From: Crateriforma spongiae
Lineage (GTDB): Bacteria; Planctomycetota; Planctomycetia; Pirellulales; Pirellulaceae
NCBI RefSeq assembly: GCF_012290005.1
Contig: NZ_JAAXMS010000001.1
Span: 744,001 to 808,000 of the forward strand
Length of the DNA stretch: 64,000 nt
Direction of reading: 5' to 3'
How positions within the stretch are numbered: position 1 is the stretch's first letter; every line of letters starts with the position of its first letter. The notes beneath the pieces were generated by a model. The model did no database searches. It was not told the origin of the DNA and worked only from the letters and a program-made list of their open reading frames with translations. Made by a program: the position numbers and the translations under genes. Shown in pieces: positions 34,002 through 43,991 of this stretch.

Positions 34002-35219
34002 CTAGATGGACGTGCTGCTCTTGAGCACCGGAACCAGAAGCGCCAACACGACGGCCAGAACCAAAATCGCCATGATCAGCAGCATCAGCGGTTCCAACAG
34101 ACGGACGAACAAGTCCAGGCGTCGGAAGGTGCGTTTTTCCAGCGAATCAGCGATCTCGGGCAACACCGTGTCCAGCGAATTGCTTTCTTCGCCCACGCTG
34201 ATCATTTCCACGACGGCGATTGGGAAATAGCCGCTGCTGCGCAGTGGTTTGGCCAGACTTTCACCGCTGCGGATGTTCTCGGTCGCATCGGCGATCGACT
34301 TGCTAAGCAGCCGGTTGCCGGTCGCAGATCGGCTGATTTCCAGCGAACGCAGGATGGGGACCCCGTTGCCAAGCAAGGTTCCCAGCACACGGCAAAACCG
34401 CGCGACGGCCAGGTTCATCAGGATACCGCCCAGCACGGGAATCTTCAGCTTGACCTTGTCGGCCATGTCCTTGCCGGAATCCGTGTTCAATTTCAATTTG
34501 ATCAACACGCCGACGATCACCAACGCCACCAGGATGACCCAACCGTAGTCTCGCAATAGATTGCTGAACGCCAACAGACCTTCGGTCATCGCCGGCATTT
34601 CACCTTTTTCACGTAAGCGGGCGAACAGTTGATCGAATTTGGGGACAAAGAAGACCAGCAGTGACGTGACGACAACCGTGCCGACGCAGAACAAGAAAAC
34701 GGGATACGCCATCGCACTGACGGTTCGCCCTTTCAGGTCTTCCTGCAGTTCGGTGAACGTCCCCACGCGGTCCAGAGCGTCCTCCAAAAAACCGCCTTCG
34801 GTTCCGGCGCGGACCATGTTGACCGCCATGTCGCTGAACGCCTTCGGGTGGCGCGCCATCGCATTACCGATCGGTTCCCCGTCTTCGACTCGGTTGCGGA
34901 TGTCCTTCAGGATTTCGCCCAGCGCCGGCGTCGATGATTGATCGGCCAGCACATTCAGTGCGCGAATCATGGGGACGCCACTACGCAGCAGCGACGCCAG
35001 TTGCCCATAGAAGGTCGCCATCGTCTGGCCTTTGACCTTCTTGTTGGATCCGACCGTCAACGATGTCAGTGCACCACCGGCCTTGGCGTCCTTGATGCTG
35101 ACGGGGAACAATGATTTTTCGGCCAGGATGGAACTGGCTTCACGTTCATTGCCGGCTTCCACTTCACCGGTGATCGATTTTCCCGACATGTCACGGGCGG
35201 TGTAGGCAAACGTCGGCAT
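34002..35219 (-). CDS. Type II secretion/type IV pilus inner-membrane platform protein (GspF/PilC)
   Basis: 405 residues. Two repeats of the T2SS F cytoplasmic domain are visible: TMATFYGQLASLLRSGVPM... (about 65) and VARFCRVLGTLLGNGVPILR (about 265). Three TM helices lie near 170-190, 220-240 and 375-395. The opening MPTFAYTARDMSGKSITGEV is typical. The protein forms the platform that couples the GspE/PilB ATPase to pilin or pseudopilin assembly. It lies 71 bp downstream of the E gene on the same strand. No prepilin or peptidase gene is in the window, so T2SS and pilus roles cannot be separated. Confidence 0.92.
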   Translation of the reverse strand: MPTFAYTARDMSGKSITGEVEAGNEREASSILAEKSLFPVSIKDAKAGGALTSLTVGSNKKVKGQTMATFYGQLASLLRSGVPMIRALNVLADQSSTPALGEILKDIRNRVEDGEPIGNAMARHPKAFSDMAVNMVRAGTEGGFLEDALDRVGTFTELQEDLKGRTVSAMAYPVFLFCVGTVVVTSLLVFFVPKFDQLFARLREKGEMPAMTEGLLAFSNLLRDYGWVILVALVIVGVLIKLKLNTDSGKDMADKVKLKIPVLGGILMNLAVARFCRVLGTLLGNGVPILRSLEISRSATGNRLLSKSIADATENIRSGESLAKPLRSSGYFPIAVVEMISVGEESNSLDTVLPEIADSLEKRTFRRLDLFVRLLEPLMLLIMAILVLAVVLALLVPVLKSSTSI

Positions 35220-35290
35220 CGCGAACAGTCAGGGTGTTGGGAAAGGAATGTGTCGTTGAAAAGAAAGACGATGGTTCGATCGTCGACGAA

Positions 35291-36985
35291 TCAGATGGCG
35301 TCGCCCTTGGTCACACGCAAGACTTCGTCCACGCTGGTGGTTCCGACGACGGCTTTGTCCCATGCGTCCATCCGCAGGGTTCGCATTCCTTCCTTGACCG
35401 CTTGTCGCCGGATGTCCCAGCTGCTGGCACGTTCTTGTGCTAGTTCGCGAATCGCTTCGCTTGTCACCAGCAACTCATAGATCCCCATTCGCCCGGTGTA
35501 GCCGACGTTGCGACATTCGCGGCAACCGACCGGACGATACAGCGGGCGGCCTTCCAACGCGTCGAACGGGAAATCGCGGGGAAGATCTGCCTGATGCGGT
35601 TGGTATTCTTCGCGACAGTGGACACAAAGGCGACGCAACAGACGCTGGGCCATCACGCCTTCGACGGTTCCGGCGACCAGGAATGGTTCGACGCCCATGT
35701 CGCCCATCCGTGTGAACGCTCCGGCGGCATCGTTGGTGTGCAGCGTACTGAACACCAAGTGACCGGTCAGCGATGCCTGCGTGGCGTTTTCGGCGGTCTC
35801 AAGATCACGGATTTCCCCCACCAGCACGATGTCGGGGTCATGCCGCAGAATGCTTCGCAGCGACGCGGCAAAGGTCAGGCCGATCTTGGAATGCACCTGG
35901 ATCTGGTTGATCCCGTCCAACTGATACTCGACCGGGTCTTCGGTCGTGATGATCTTGTTCTCGGGGCTTTTGATTTCCAGCAAGCTGCTGTACAGCGTCG
36001 TCGTTTTACCCGAACCGGTCGGCCCGGTGACCAGAATGATGCCGTGGGGCAAACGGATCAGTTCGCTGAACCGACCGTAGATCTCCTTGGACATCCCCAA
36101 GCCTTGCAAGTCGAACACCATCGACGACTTGTCCAGCACCCGCATGACCAAGCCTTCGCCGTGGATCATGGGGATCACGCTAAGCCGGATGTCGACCTCG
36201 CGTCCGTGGACCCGCAACTTGATGCGTCCGTCCTGGGGCAAGCGTTTTTCGGCGATGTTGAGCCGAGCCATGATCTTCAAGCGGCTGATGATCGCGGCTT
36301 GGAACCGATTGATCTCCGGTGGAACCGGTTGTGTGTGAAGGATGCCGTCGATCCGGTATCGAATGACCAGACCGTCGGATTGCGATTCGATGTGAATGTC
36401 ACTGGTTCGCGTTTCGATCGCTTCGATCAAGATTTCGTTCACCAGGCGAACGACCGAGGCCTCCTGGGCCATTTCGCTCAGTTCGCTGCCGTCGGTCTCG
36501 ATTTCTTCCAGCAGTTCGACGTCGTCTTCGTCACCGACGTTGGCGATCAGGTTTTCCACCGTTTCGCTGCCGACGCCCAAATGCTTTTTCATCAGCCGCG
36601 CGATTTCGCCGCGTTCGGCGACGACGGGGATGACATTGCGACCGGTCGCGGCGCTGGCTTCGTCCAGCGGATAAAGATCGAACGGATCGGACGTGGCGAC
36701 CACGATCGATTCGCCTTCAAAGCCGATTGGGAACAACGACTGGCGATAGATCAGCTTTTGCGGAAAGCCTTCCAGCGCCGACAGATCGACTTCGTGCAGA
36801 CGAAGATCGACGAAGTCCAGGCCCACTTCTTCGGCCACGGCGCTCAGGGCGTCCCGTTCATCGACGTATCCGAGCGACACCGCCGCTTGCAGCACACTGG
36901 GGGAATCGTCGGCGGCACTCTGGCGAAGCTGTTCTTCGGAAATCAGTCCTCGACGTTTAAGAATTTCGCCTGCGTGCATGATCAT
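35291..36985 (-). CDS. Type II secretion/type IV pilus assembly ATPase (GspE/PilB)
   Basis: 564 residues. The N-terminal MshEN-like domain (about 1-60; the first residues are MIMHAGEILKRRGLISEEQL) is followed by the N2 region and the secretion ATPase core. Walker A: GPTGSGKTTTLYSSLL; Asp box and Walker B: DIVLVGEIRDLETA; His box: GHLVFSTLHTNDA. The C-terminal zinc-binding cysteines are CVHC and CREC. Two ATGs (36985 and 36979) are possible starts. MshEN domains bind c-di-GMP in some PilB/MshE proteins, so control by c-di-GMP is possible but not shown by key residues here. Middle gene of the D-E-F cluster. Confidence 0.95.
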   Translation of the reverse strand: MIMHAGEILKRRGLISEEQLRQSAADDSPSVLQAAVSLGYVDERDALSAVAEEVGLDFVDLRLHEVDLSALEGFPQKLIYRQSLFPIGFEGESIVVATSDPFDLYPLDEASAATGRNVIPVVAERGEIARLMKKHLGVGSETVENLIANVGDEDDVELLEEIETDGSELSEMAQEASVVRLVNEILIEAIETRTSDIHIESQSDGLVIRYRIDGILHTQPVPPEINRFQAAIISRLKIMARLNIAEKRLPQDGRIKLRVHGREVDIRLSVIPMIHGEGLVMRVLDKSSMVFDLQGLGMSKEIYGRFSELIRLPHGIILVTGPTGSGKTTTLYSSLLEIKSPENKIITTEDPVEYQLDGINQIQVHSKIGLTFAASLRSILRHDPDIVLVGEIRDLETAENATQASLTGHLVFSTLHTNDAAGAFTRMGDMGVEPFLVAGTVEGVMAQRLLRRLCVHCREEYQPHQADLPRDFPFDALEGRPLYRPVGCRECRNVGYTGRMGIYELLVTSEAIRELAQERASSWDIRRQAVKEGMRTLRMDAWDKAVVGTTSVDEVLRVTKGDAI

Positions 36986-37134
36986 CTTCGTAATCCGAAT
37001 GTCAGTGATCCGCGTCGTGGGGACGTGGAGCCCATGTCCGGCGGGCCCGCGTCAGCGGATCGTTGAAGGTGGGACCGTCCATTGTCGCCTATCGCGACGT
37101 CGGCGAAACGATCGAACGGTTAAAAAGTTTGGGC

Positions 37135-40100
37135 CTAGCGACCACCACGACCGCCTCCGCCGCTGGGACGTCCGCCGCCGCCACCGAAACCGCCCGGACG
37201 ACCGCCGAATCCGCCGGTGCCTCCGCCGCCAAATCCGCCCGGTCGACCACCACCGAATCCGCCGGAGGAACCGCCGCCGAAACGAGATCGGAAAGCTTCG
37301 ATGCGTCGCCGAATATCCTCGGGCGATGATCCGCTGGATGAGGTTCCGCTGCGGCTGTTCGACGAATTGTTACTGTTGTTGGCCCGTTCTTCGGCTTCCT
37401 GTTCGCCCAAGAACTGTTCGATGGCCTTTTGCATGACCTCGGGGTTGGTCGCACCGTCCATCGTATAGACTTCGGCGACTTCCTCGGTCTCCATGCTGCC
37501 GTCGTCCAGGGCTTCCACCAATTGTCGCACCTCAGCCAGGTCTTGGCTCGTTGCGGTGACGACCAGCGAATTGCTGCGAGCGTCGACGGCAATTTTCATC
37601 TTGGTCGGTTCGCTGGTGGCGCTGTCGGAACCACCGCGTCCGCCCCGTCCACCGCCACGCAGTGCGGCGATGAAGTCGGCCGGGTTGGGCTGGCCGCCGC
37701 GTCCGCCGCCGCCGCCACCACTTTGTTCTTCACCGAACTTCTCTGCAAACACAGCTTTGATGATTTCGGCCACATCATTGGCGTCTTGATAGATGACCGG
37801 GATCAGGGCCGGTTTCAACACGGTTTCGATGTCTTCGGGACTTTCTTCGACATCCAGTTTCGCCAGGATCGCTTCGATGAACGCCAAGTCGGTCGCGTTT
37901 GCTTGAATGATCAGGGCGTTCAACCGCGCGTCGGCCACGATGTTGACCGATCCCGAGGTCGTCAGGATGCTTTTGCTGGCCGAATCCGCTCCACTTCCGC
38001 CGATCCCCATCAGGCCGCCCAACATTCCGCCGCCAAGGCTGCCAAGCGCCGAATCGGCCATTGATGTCAGCGACGACTCCGCACCGCCCATCACACTGGC
38101 AACCAGTTCCGCCGCGACATCCGCTTTGATGTACTTCAGCCAAAAAATGGTTGGCATTTCCGATGCGGCCATCGACGGTTGAGTGATCGTTTCCAGCAAG
38201 GCTTCCAGGTCATCCAGTGCGGCGGCATCGTCCGATGCGATCATCAGGCCGTTGGGCGTCATCTGGATCACGATGTCCGACCCCAGTCCCAGACGATCCT
38301 GTTCCTCTGCCGCGGTCAGCTGATCGGATTCCGCAGCGGTGCCCCGGTCGTCGGCGTTGTCTTCGTCCGATTGTTGAACCGGGTTGGTGATGTAAACGAA
38401 GGATGGCTGATCCGCCGACCGATGATTCCACCGTGCATCGGTCGGAACATCGTTGCGAGTCTGTGAGTTTGGATAGCTGGTGTTGGATTCATCCGCTCGG
38501 CGAATCCGACGTTCTTGCAAGCCGCCGGAATTGCCGTTGTTGCTGGACGGAGTGATCGTGCGGATCGGGTTGTCGCGACCCGTCATCGGCCACAGCGTTC
38601 GCAGTTGTTGCAGCGCGTCTTCGGCGGCCCGTCCGGTGTAAGGCAGCACACGAACTTTATCGCCAAAGATGCCGGCCGACTGATCGCCTTCCAAACGCTC
38701 GATCAATTCGCGGACTTGATTGATTTCGGCTCGGGTTCCTTTGACCCACAAGCGGCCCGTTGCCGGGTCGCCGTCGACGGTCGGTCCTTCGCCGCCTTCC
38801 TCGGTAATGCCGAAGTATTTATTGATCGTCAGCAGGGCTTGGGACGGTTCCAAGCGTTTCAGATCGATGATGTCAAACTCGGTGCCGTTGCCTTCCAATT
38901 CGGCAATCGTTTCGCCGATCAACTGTTGAGTTTCCGGACGAGCCCAAGCGATCAACGCGTTACTGTTGGGTTCCACTGCGATACGTGTGTCCGGGGTGCC
39001 GGCCAACAGAGTTTGCAGCACGTCGAACACCGTGTTGATCTCCGCCGCTTGTACGGTGTGCGTGCGGAAAACAGGCAGACTGATTTCGGCATCGTCGGCC
39101 CCATCGGCGTTGGGCATCGGTTGATCCGCGGTCCGGATGATCGATTGCAACTGGGCCAACTTGGACTGGCTTCCAAAGGCCAAGATGCGTTCACCGTACA
39201 GGCCCAGCGAGATGCGGATTTCGTCATTCGTGTTTTCGCCGGGTTCCAAGCCCAACAGCGGACGGGCAAGTTCCAATACTTCCTCGGCACCACGATGCTG
39301 CAGCCGGATTTCGACGACACTGCTGTTGGTTTGGTTGGCTTGTTCCAACACCTTTTGAATCGCCCGCAGTCGCGCGACCGTATCGGTCACACGGACCTGA
39401 CCGGCGCTTTCCAAAATCACAATGTCGCCGAAGGGGCTGATCAGTTGTGGCAATTCCTGATCCGCCGCGTCGCTGGACATCCCGCCGAGCGAAAAGAAGG
39501 TGGTGACAATGTCGCTGCTGCCACGACCGGCCAAGTCGTCCGGAGAAACTTGTTCGCTGATTTCCGCGATCAGTTTGTCCGCGTTCTCGATTTCCAAGTC
39601 GATCACGGTCAGCATGCGTCCGCGACGGACCAAGGCCCAACCCTTGTCCAACAACAAACGATTCAACAGGTCCAGACTTTCGTTGATCGAATACTGACGT
39701 GTCGGATCGATGTAGCTGACTGATCCCGGCGGAAACTGATTCACTTGCAGTGACAAATCCGCTTCGTCGGCATACCACTGCAGGACATCACGCCACGGTG
39801 TGCCGTTGAAGTTGAACGAAAGCTGGGGGCCGGCCGCTGCGATCGCTTGACGGATGATTTCTTCCGGCGTGTCGGCACGCATCAGCGCTTCGGCCGCTCT
39901 GCGTTGTGCTTCGGGAGACGTCGGCGGCGGGACCTGTGCGGGGGGGCTGGCCGGGGCGGCTTGCGATGCACCGGTTTCACCCGCCGCGTTATTGTCGGCT
40001 GCTTCTGGTGACGCGTCGGCGGTTTCGGATTCGTTCTTTGCCGCGTCTGCGACCTGGTCCGCCGACGGTGCGGATTCGGAATCTGGCGTGGGGGTGTCCT

Positions 40101-40233
40101 GAGCGCTCGTGTTGGAGCCCGCGGCAGTCACCACAGCCAGGCAGACGATCAAAGCCAACAATCGCCTTGGCCGACGCGGAGCGATCGGGCGGCAAGACGT
40201 GGTGAAGGATCGACGAATAGAAGATTGGGTCAT
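37135..40233 (-). CDS. Secretin N-domain (GspD-like) protein lacking a secretin beta-barrel
   Basis: 1032 residues from ATG 40233, which opens a signal peptide (RRLLALIVCLAVVTAAGSNT). An acidic linker with Ala and Pro is followed by several secretin-N/NolW-type alpha-beta modules with the motifs DTVARLRAIQKVLEQ, RVLPYTGRAAEDALQQL, NALIIQANATDLAFIEAILAK-like and ARSNSLVVTATSQDLAEVRQ. The C-terminus ends in Gly/Arg/Phe repeats. I find no C-terminal secretin barrel with 'VPxLxxIPxxGxLF', so it cannot form the outer-membrane channel alone. It may be a periplasmic or accessory part of a pilus/T2SS machine. It is first in the cluster with E and F genes (about 150 bp gap to E). Confidence 0.82.
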   Translation of the reverse strand: MTQSSIRRSFTTSCRPIAPRRPRRLLALIVCLAVVTAAGSNTSAQDTPTPDSESAPSADQVADAAKNESETADASPEAADNNAAGETGASQAAPASPPAQVPPPTSPEAQRRAAEALMRADTPEEIIRQAIAAAGPQLSFNFNGTPWRDVLQWYADEADLSLQVNQFPPGSVSYIDPTRQYSINESLDLLNRLLLDKGWALVRRGRMLTVIDLEIENADKLIAEISEQVSPDDLAGRGSSDIVTTFFSLGGMSSDAADQELPQLISPFGDIVILESAGQVRVTDTVARLRAIQKVLEQANQTNSSVVEIRLQHRGAEEVLELARPLLGLEPGENTNDEIRISLGLYGERILAFGSQSKLAQLQSIIRTADQPMPNADGADDAEISLPVFRTHTVQAAEINTVFDVLQTLLAGTPDTRIAVEPNSNALIAWARPETQQLIGETIAELEGNGTEFDIIDLKRLEPSQALLTINKYFGITEEGGEGPTVDGDPATGRLWVKGTRAEINQVRELIERLEGDQSAGIFGDKVRVLPYTGRAAEDALQQLRTLWPMTGRDNPIRTITPSSNNGNSGGLQERRIRRADESNTSYPNSQTRNDVPTDARWNHRSADQPSFVYITNPVQQSDEDNADDRGTAAESDQLTAAEEQDRLGLGSDIVIQMTPNGLMIASDDAAALDDLEALLETITQPSMAASEMPTIFWLKYIKADVAAELVASVMGGAESSLTSMADSALGSLGGGMLGGLMGIGGSGADSASKSILTTSGSVNIVADARLNALIIQANATDLAFIEAILAKLDVEESPEDIETVLKPALIPVIYQDANDVAEIIKAVFAEKFGEEQSGGGGGGRGGQPNPADFIAALRGGGRGGRGGSDSATSEPTKMKIAVDARSNSLVVTATSQDLAEVRQLVEALDDGSMETEEVAEVYTMDGATNPEVMQKAIEQFLGEQEAEERANNSNNSSNSRSGTSSSGSSPEDIRRRIEAFRSRFGGGSSGGFGGGRPGGFGGGGTGGFGGRPGGFGGGGGRPSGGGGRGGR

Positions 40234-41003
40234 CGTGTGGGTCGGTCCACTGTCGAGTTTCAAAAGCCGTGACGTGCGAAAAGCCGATTCGGAAACCATT
40301 CGTTGGACAGGCAGCGTGGTTTGCCGCCCATTCAGGTCATTGATTCATGGAAAAGCACCCGTCCTTGAGCCGTTTGTTTTTCCCGGTGGGACTTTCGGGT
40401 GGCCCGCCGGTTGAGGGGCCGGCCGGCATCCACCCTCCAATTGTTTCAATCGCGTTGGGCGAATTGGCATACTAATCGGGATTTTTCCGGTAAACGGCCC
40501 AAAACGGTCGACACGCACAAAGCCGTCGTCCGTCGGGACGTTTGCCTCCAAGCAATCGTTTTAACCCGGCGATTCCGACGAAGTTCTGTCCACCGCCCGC
40601 TTTTCAGCCGCGTTTTGATCGGTCCGGTCGCGGCAACGCTTGGGATTCGATCCTGACGCTGATAAGATCGTCCGACGCCTTTGCGAGTCCAGTTCGTCGT
40701 CGATTCGGGCATCTTGGCATCGGTCGGTCCGGTGACAGACCACTAAACTGGGAACCGGATGGCCGGTCAGGCTGTGATCCAAGCCAGATGCCGCCCCGCG
40801 GTCGTGTCGTGATTGATTTTGCTGCGTCTGGTTTTTGCCTGGTTTTTGCTTCGCCCCGACACGCCGTTCGCGTCAGGTCGGCGGCTCCGCTGATCGGATA
40901 AATCAAGCCGCCAATTTGGACTCGAAACCTGATCCGTCCCTCGGATCGGCACAGCGTTCCCTGTTCAACGTTCCCCACGTCTTCTTTCCCATCTCAACGT
41001 CGC
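40234..41003. other. Divergent intergenic region, 770 bp
   Basis: The longest gap in the window. It separates the D gene (minus) from map (plus) and must hold both promoters. A stable imperfect hairpin, with GGGTGG (40396-40401) facing CCACCC (40429-40434) and an inner GCCGG/CCGGC pair (40405-40409, 40422-40426), would fall in the leader of the minus-strand operon. A plus-strand ORF (40542-40901) has no start context or family and is not called. A small RNA cannot be excluded. Confidence 0.5.
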
Positions 41004-41801
41004 ATGCTGAAAAAGCAAAAACGATTGATTTTGACCGAAGCCCAACGCGACGCGATGCGTAAAGCGGGTCGCGTCAACGCCCAGTTGTTGGATTTCGTCC
41101 GCCCTCATGTCAAAGCCGGCATCACCACGGGGCAAATCGATCGTATGGTCTATGAATGGACCCACGACCACGGGCACAAGCCGGCAACGTTGGGGTATCA
41201 GAACTATCCCAAAAGCTGTTGCACCAGCGTCAACGAGGTCATCTGTCATGGGATCCCGGACGATTACGTGCTGCAGGACGGGGACATCGTCAACGTGGAT
41301 ATCACGACCATCGTCGATGGATGGCACGGTGACCAAAGCGAGACGTTCTTGATCGGCGAGGTCGACGAGGAAAAACGCAGTGTCACGCAGTGTGCGTTCG
41401 ACTGCTTGTACTTGGCAATCGAAGCCCTGGTGCCCGGATGTCGCGTCGCCCTGATCGGCGAAACCATCGTCCCCGAGGCTCATCGCCGCGGTTTTACCGT
41501 GGTTCGCGAATATGTGGGGCACGGCCTGGGACGACAGTTTCATTTGGATCCATCGATCCCTCACTTCCCGAACCGACAAAGCCGCATCGATCGACTGCAC
41601 CCGGGCATGTGTTTCACGGTGGAACCGATGATCAATGCCGGATCTCGGTACACCAAGAGCGACAAAACCGATGGCTGGACAGTGCGGACCAAAGATGGCA
41701 AGCCTTCGGCACAGTTCGAACACAGCATTCTGATGACCGAAGACGGGCCGGAAATCCTGACGCTGACCGAAGACGGGCCACGACGCGGGCACCGATTCTA
41801 A
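41004..41801 (+). CDS. map: Methionine aminopeptidase, type I
   Basis: 265 residues. All five metal ligands and the catalytic His are present: His82 (CHGIPD), Asp99 (VNVDITT), Asp110 (GDQSETF), His173 (GHGLGRQFH), Glu207 (TVEPMI) and Glu239 (FEHSILM). It removes the initiator Met from nascent proteins with small second residues. The N-terminus lacks an SH3-like extension, as in E. coli Map. It is transcribed alone, with the large intergenic region upstream; the next gene begins 168 bp downstream on the same strand. Confidence 0.97.
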   Translation: MLKKQKRLILTEAQRDAMRKAGRVNAQLLDFVRPHVKAGITTGQIDRMVYEWTHDHGHKPATLGYQNYPKSCCTSVNEVICHGIPDDYVLQDGDIVNVDITTIVDGWHGDQSETFLIGEVDEEKRSVTQCAFDCLYLAIEALVPGCRVALIGETIVPEAHRRGFTVVREYVGHGLGRQFHLDPSIPHFPNRQSRIDRLHPGMCFTVEPMINAGSRYTKSDKTDGWTVRTKDGKPSAQFEHSILMTEDGPEILTLTEDGPRRGHRF

Positions 41802-41969
41802 GTACACGCGGATTCCAACGACACGCAATCTTCTTGGCCCTCTGCATTTGGGGCTTCCCTATCTGAGGACTGCCGATCAGGGGCGTCCGCTGATGCCCCC
41901 CATGCGCGTGGCGAACTGATCTTGCTCAAGGTGATGACAAATTCCTAGGGTGAGCGACAAACACACCGT

Positions 41970-43991
41970 ATGTCGAACGCCAGCGAGGCAAGGATGCACG
42001 CTCGCCCCACCACGAATCACCTTCACTGGTGCTTGATTCTGATCGTCGTCGTCCTTTCGGGATGCCGCGGAACTCGGCCTTTGGGCGGCTGGGTACAGGT
42101 CAAAGCTGAACCTACCGGCGACCTTCCTGCGATCGAGCCGCCACCGCAGCGTCTGGCCAAAGCCGCTGGGGCCGCAACCGCAACCACCGCCGAAGCACCC
42201 GGCGCGTCGCAGAACCGTCTAGCGTCGGCCAACATGGCCGAACCGCCGACGCAAACGGCATCCGTCAAAACGGCATCGCCGGCGTCACCGACCGGTGTGA
42301 CCGAACCAAGCGATACACCGCAAAGCAGCGGCAATTTGGCCAATAAGGCTGCCAGTGGGACTCGGCGTACCGAGCGTTTGCTGTATCAAAAACCCGAGCG
42401 TCCCCAGAGCAAAGTCGCGGCGGCAACGCCGGTACCCGCCCCGACCGGCGAAGCAGATTCTGGCCAACCGCCGGCCGAGCAAGTCGCAGCCGCAGCGGCA
42501 ACGCCGACCACACCGGATGCCAAGACCACATCGGAATCGACTGCCACGTCGATGCGGCTGAGCGACCAGATTGTCGAAGATCTGACTCAAGGCGATGCCC
42601 CGAAAAAGGTCGCCGCAACCACCGAACTTTCGGGCAAATCGACCACCGAAAACTCACCCGAATCCGGCGATGATTCGGTGGCAAAGAATACCACCGACGA
42701 TACGTCGTCGAAGATTGCGACGGCCGCAAAAGCTGAGAATGCCGCTGAGGATACCGATGCGCAAAAAGCTGCCGAAGCCGAAGATGCATTGGACGCTTTT
42801 GCCAACAGCCCGCCCGAGATTCAGCAACAGGCTTTACGTCACCTGATCACCCTGGCCGTTCGTGACGCGAATCGAACCAGCCAGCCGGCGTCGATCGACG
42901 ATCTACTACTGCAGGCAATGTCCGACCCGGTGGACTTGCCCGAGCCCCGTCGCACCCCATCGCCGATGCAAACGACTCGAATCGCGTCGCCCGGCACTCA
43001 GCCTGCTGCGACCATGGTTGCACAAACACCACCGCAGGCTGACGACGCTGCACCCAAGCCCGATCCGGTCGTTGCACCGGAGTCGTTGGTCAAGGTCGAC
43101 AACGCCCCGGCGGCTTCGGCAACCCCGTCGGTTCAACCGGTCGGTTCGGTTGATGACAAAGACAGCGTCGATTCAGTTGAACTGGCGGTGGGCAGCCAGC
43201 CGATGCCGGAACCAACCAAGAAGTCGGGGAACCCGGCGGATTCCGTTCAGTCTGCGGTCGCGCAAGTCAGCAACGCCCTTTTGTCCGACGACGCCCTGTA
43301 CGACATGTTGATCCGGCGATTGGGCCAAGCCGCCGACGATGAAACCGAAGCCCAAAAACACCGTCGCGAAATCATCACCCGTCACTTGCTGGTCCTGGCC
43401 GGCAAACCGGATGCGGCCGTCGAAGGCATCGAAGGCTTGACCCGCGAGGAACAGGAATACCTGCGTCACCAATTGATGGGGTTGTGGACGATCATCGATC
43501 CGGCCGGTCATCCGGTCCCCAGCCGACGCTTTCATTCGGCCCTGCCACAAATGCGCGAAGGCATCAAGCACTTGGCCGCATCGACCGATTCGCTGGAAGT
43601 CAAATCGATGGCCTTCTGCACCGCCGTCGATTGGTACGGGCAGTACAAGGAGTTCGATGAAGCCGTCTTCAAGCCCGAGGCCGACGTGATCTTGTACTGT
43701 GAAGTGGATAACTTCACCGCCAAACAAGTCGGCGAAGGATACGAGACGCATCTCCAGGGCAGCTACACGATCTACAACGCCGAAAACCGCAAGGTGCTAA
43801 GCCAGTTGTTGCCGGCCGACAAGCAAGTGTCGCGGAACTACCTGCGTGACTATTTCATTGCCTATGGCATGAAGATCCCCACCGCGCTGACCGCCGGCAA
43901 ATACCGGCTGGAATTGACGATGGAGGATCTGAACGGCAAGAAGTACGGTCAGTCCAGCATTGACTTTGAAGTCAAAGCATCAAAGCCCTAG
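41970..43991 (+). CDS. Lipoprotein with long disordered linker and C-terminal folded domain
   Basis: About 673 residues; an inner ATG at 41994 (MHARPTTNHLHW) is a good alternative start. The lipobox is in VVVLSGCRG, with the lipidated Cys at about position 32. About 400 residues of Ala/Thr/Pro/Glu-rich disorder follow, then a conserved-looking folded region (about 430-673) ending KYRLELTMEDLNGKKYGQSS and FEVKASKP. That domain has helical segments (IRRLGQAADDETEAQKHRRE) and beta strands near the end. I do not recognise the family. It is probably a membrane-anchored surface or periplasmic protein. The 3' end overlaps the convergent sulfatase-SGNH gene by 12 bp. Confidence 0.72.
   Translation: MSNASEARMHARPTTNHLHWCLILIVVVLSGCRGTRPLGGWVQVKAEPTGDLPAIEPPPQRLAKAAGAATATTAEAPGASQNRLASANMAEPPTQTASVKTASPASPTGVTEPSDTPQSSGNLANKAASGTRRTERLLYQKPERPQSKVAAATPVPAPTGEADSGQPPAEQVAAAAATPTTPDAKTTSESTATSMRLSDQIVEDLTQGDAPKKVAATTELSGKSTTENSPESGDDSVAKNTTDDTSSKIATAAKAENAAEDTDAQKAAEAEDALDAFANSPPEIQQQALRHLITLAVRDANRTSQPASIDDLLLQAMSDPVDLPEPRRTPSPMQTTRIASPGTQPAATMVAQTPPQADDAAPKPDPVVAPESLVKVDNAPAASATPSVQPVGSVDDKDSVDSVELAVGSQPMPEPTKKSGNPADSVQSAVAQVSNALLSDDALYDMLIRRLGQAADDETEAQKHRREIITRHLLVLAGKPDAAVEGIEGLTREEQEYLRHQLMGLWTIIDPAGHPVPSRRFHSALPQMREGIKHLAASTDSLEVKSMAFCTAVDWYGQYKEFDEAVFKPEADVILYCEVDNFTAKQVGEGYETHLQGSYTIYNAENRKVLSQLLPADKQVSRNYLRDYFIAYGMKIPTALTAGKYRLELTMEDLNGKKYGQSSIDFEVKASKP

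Noticed and set aside
35594-37066. 490-residue plus-strand ORF across the GspE/PilB gene
   Set aside because: Long antisense frames are expected in GC-rich coding DNA. GspE has all motifs, and this frame has none.
38515-39723. 402-residue plus-strand ORF across the secretin-N gene
   Set aside because: It is the antisense shadow of a gene with clear secretin-N modules. It has no domain sequence or start context.
40542-40901. 119-residue plus ORF in the gap before map
   Set aside because: No ribosome binding site or recognisable domain, and its composition looks like GC-rich non-coding sequence.
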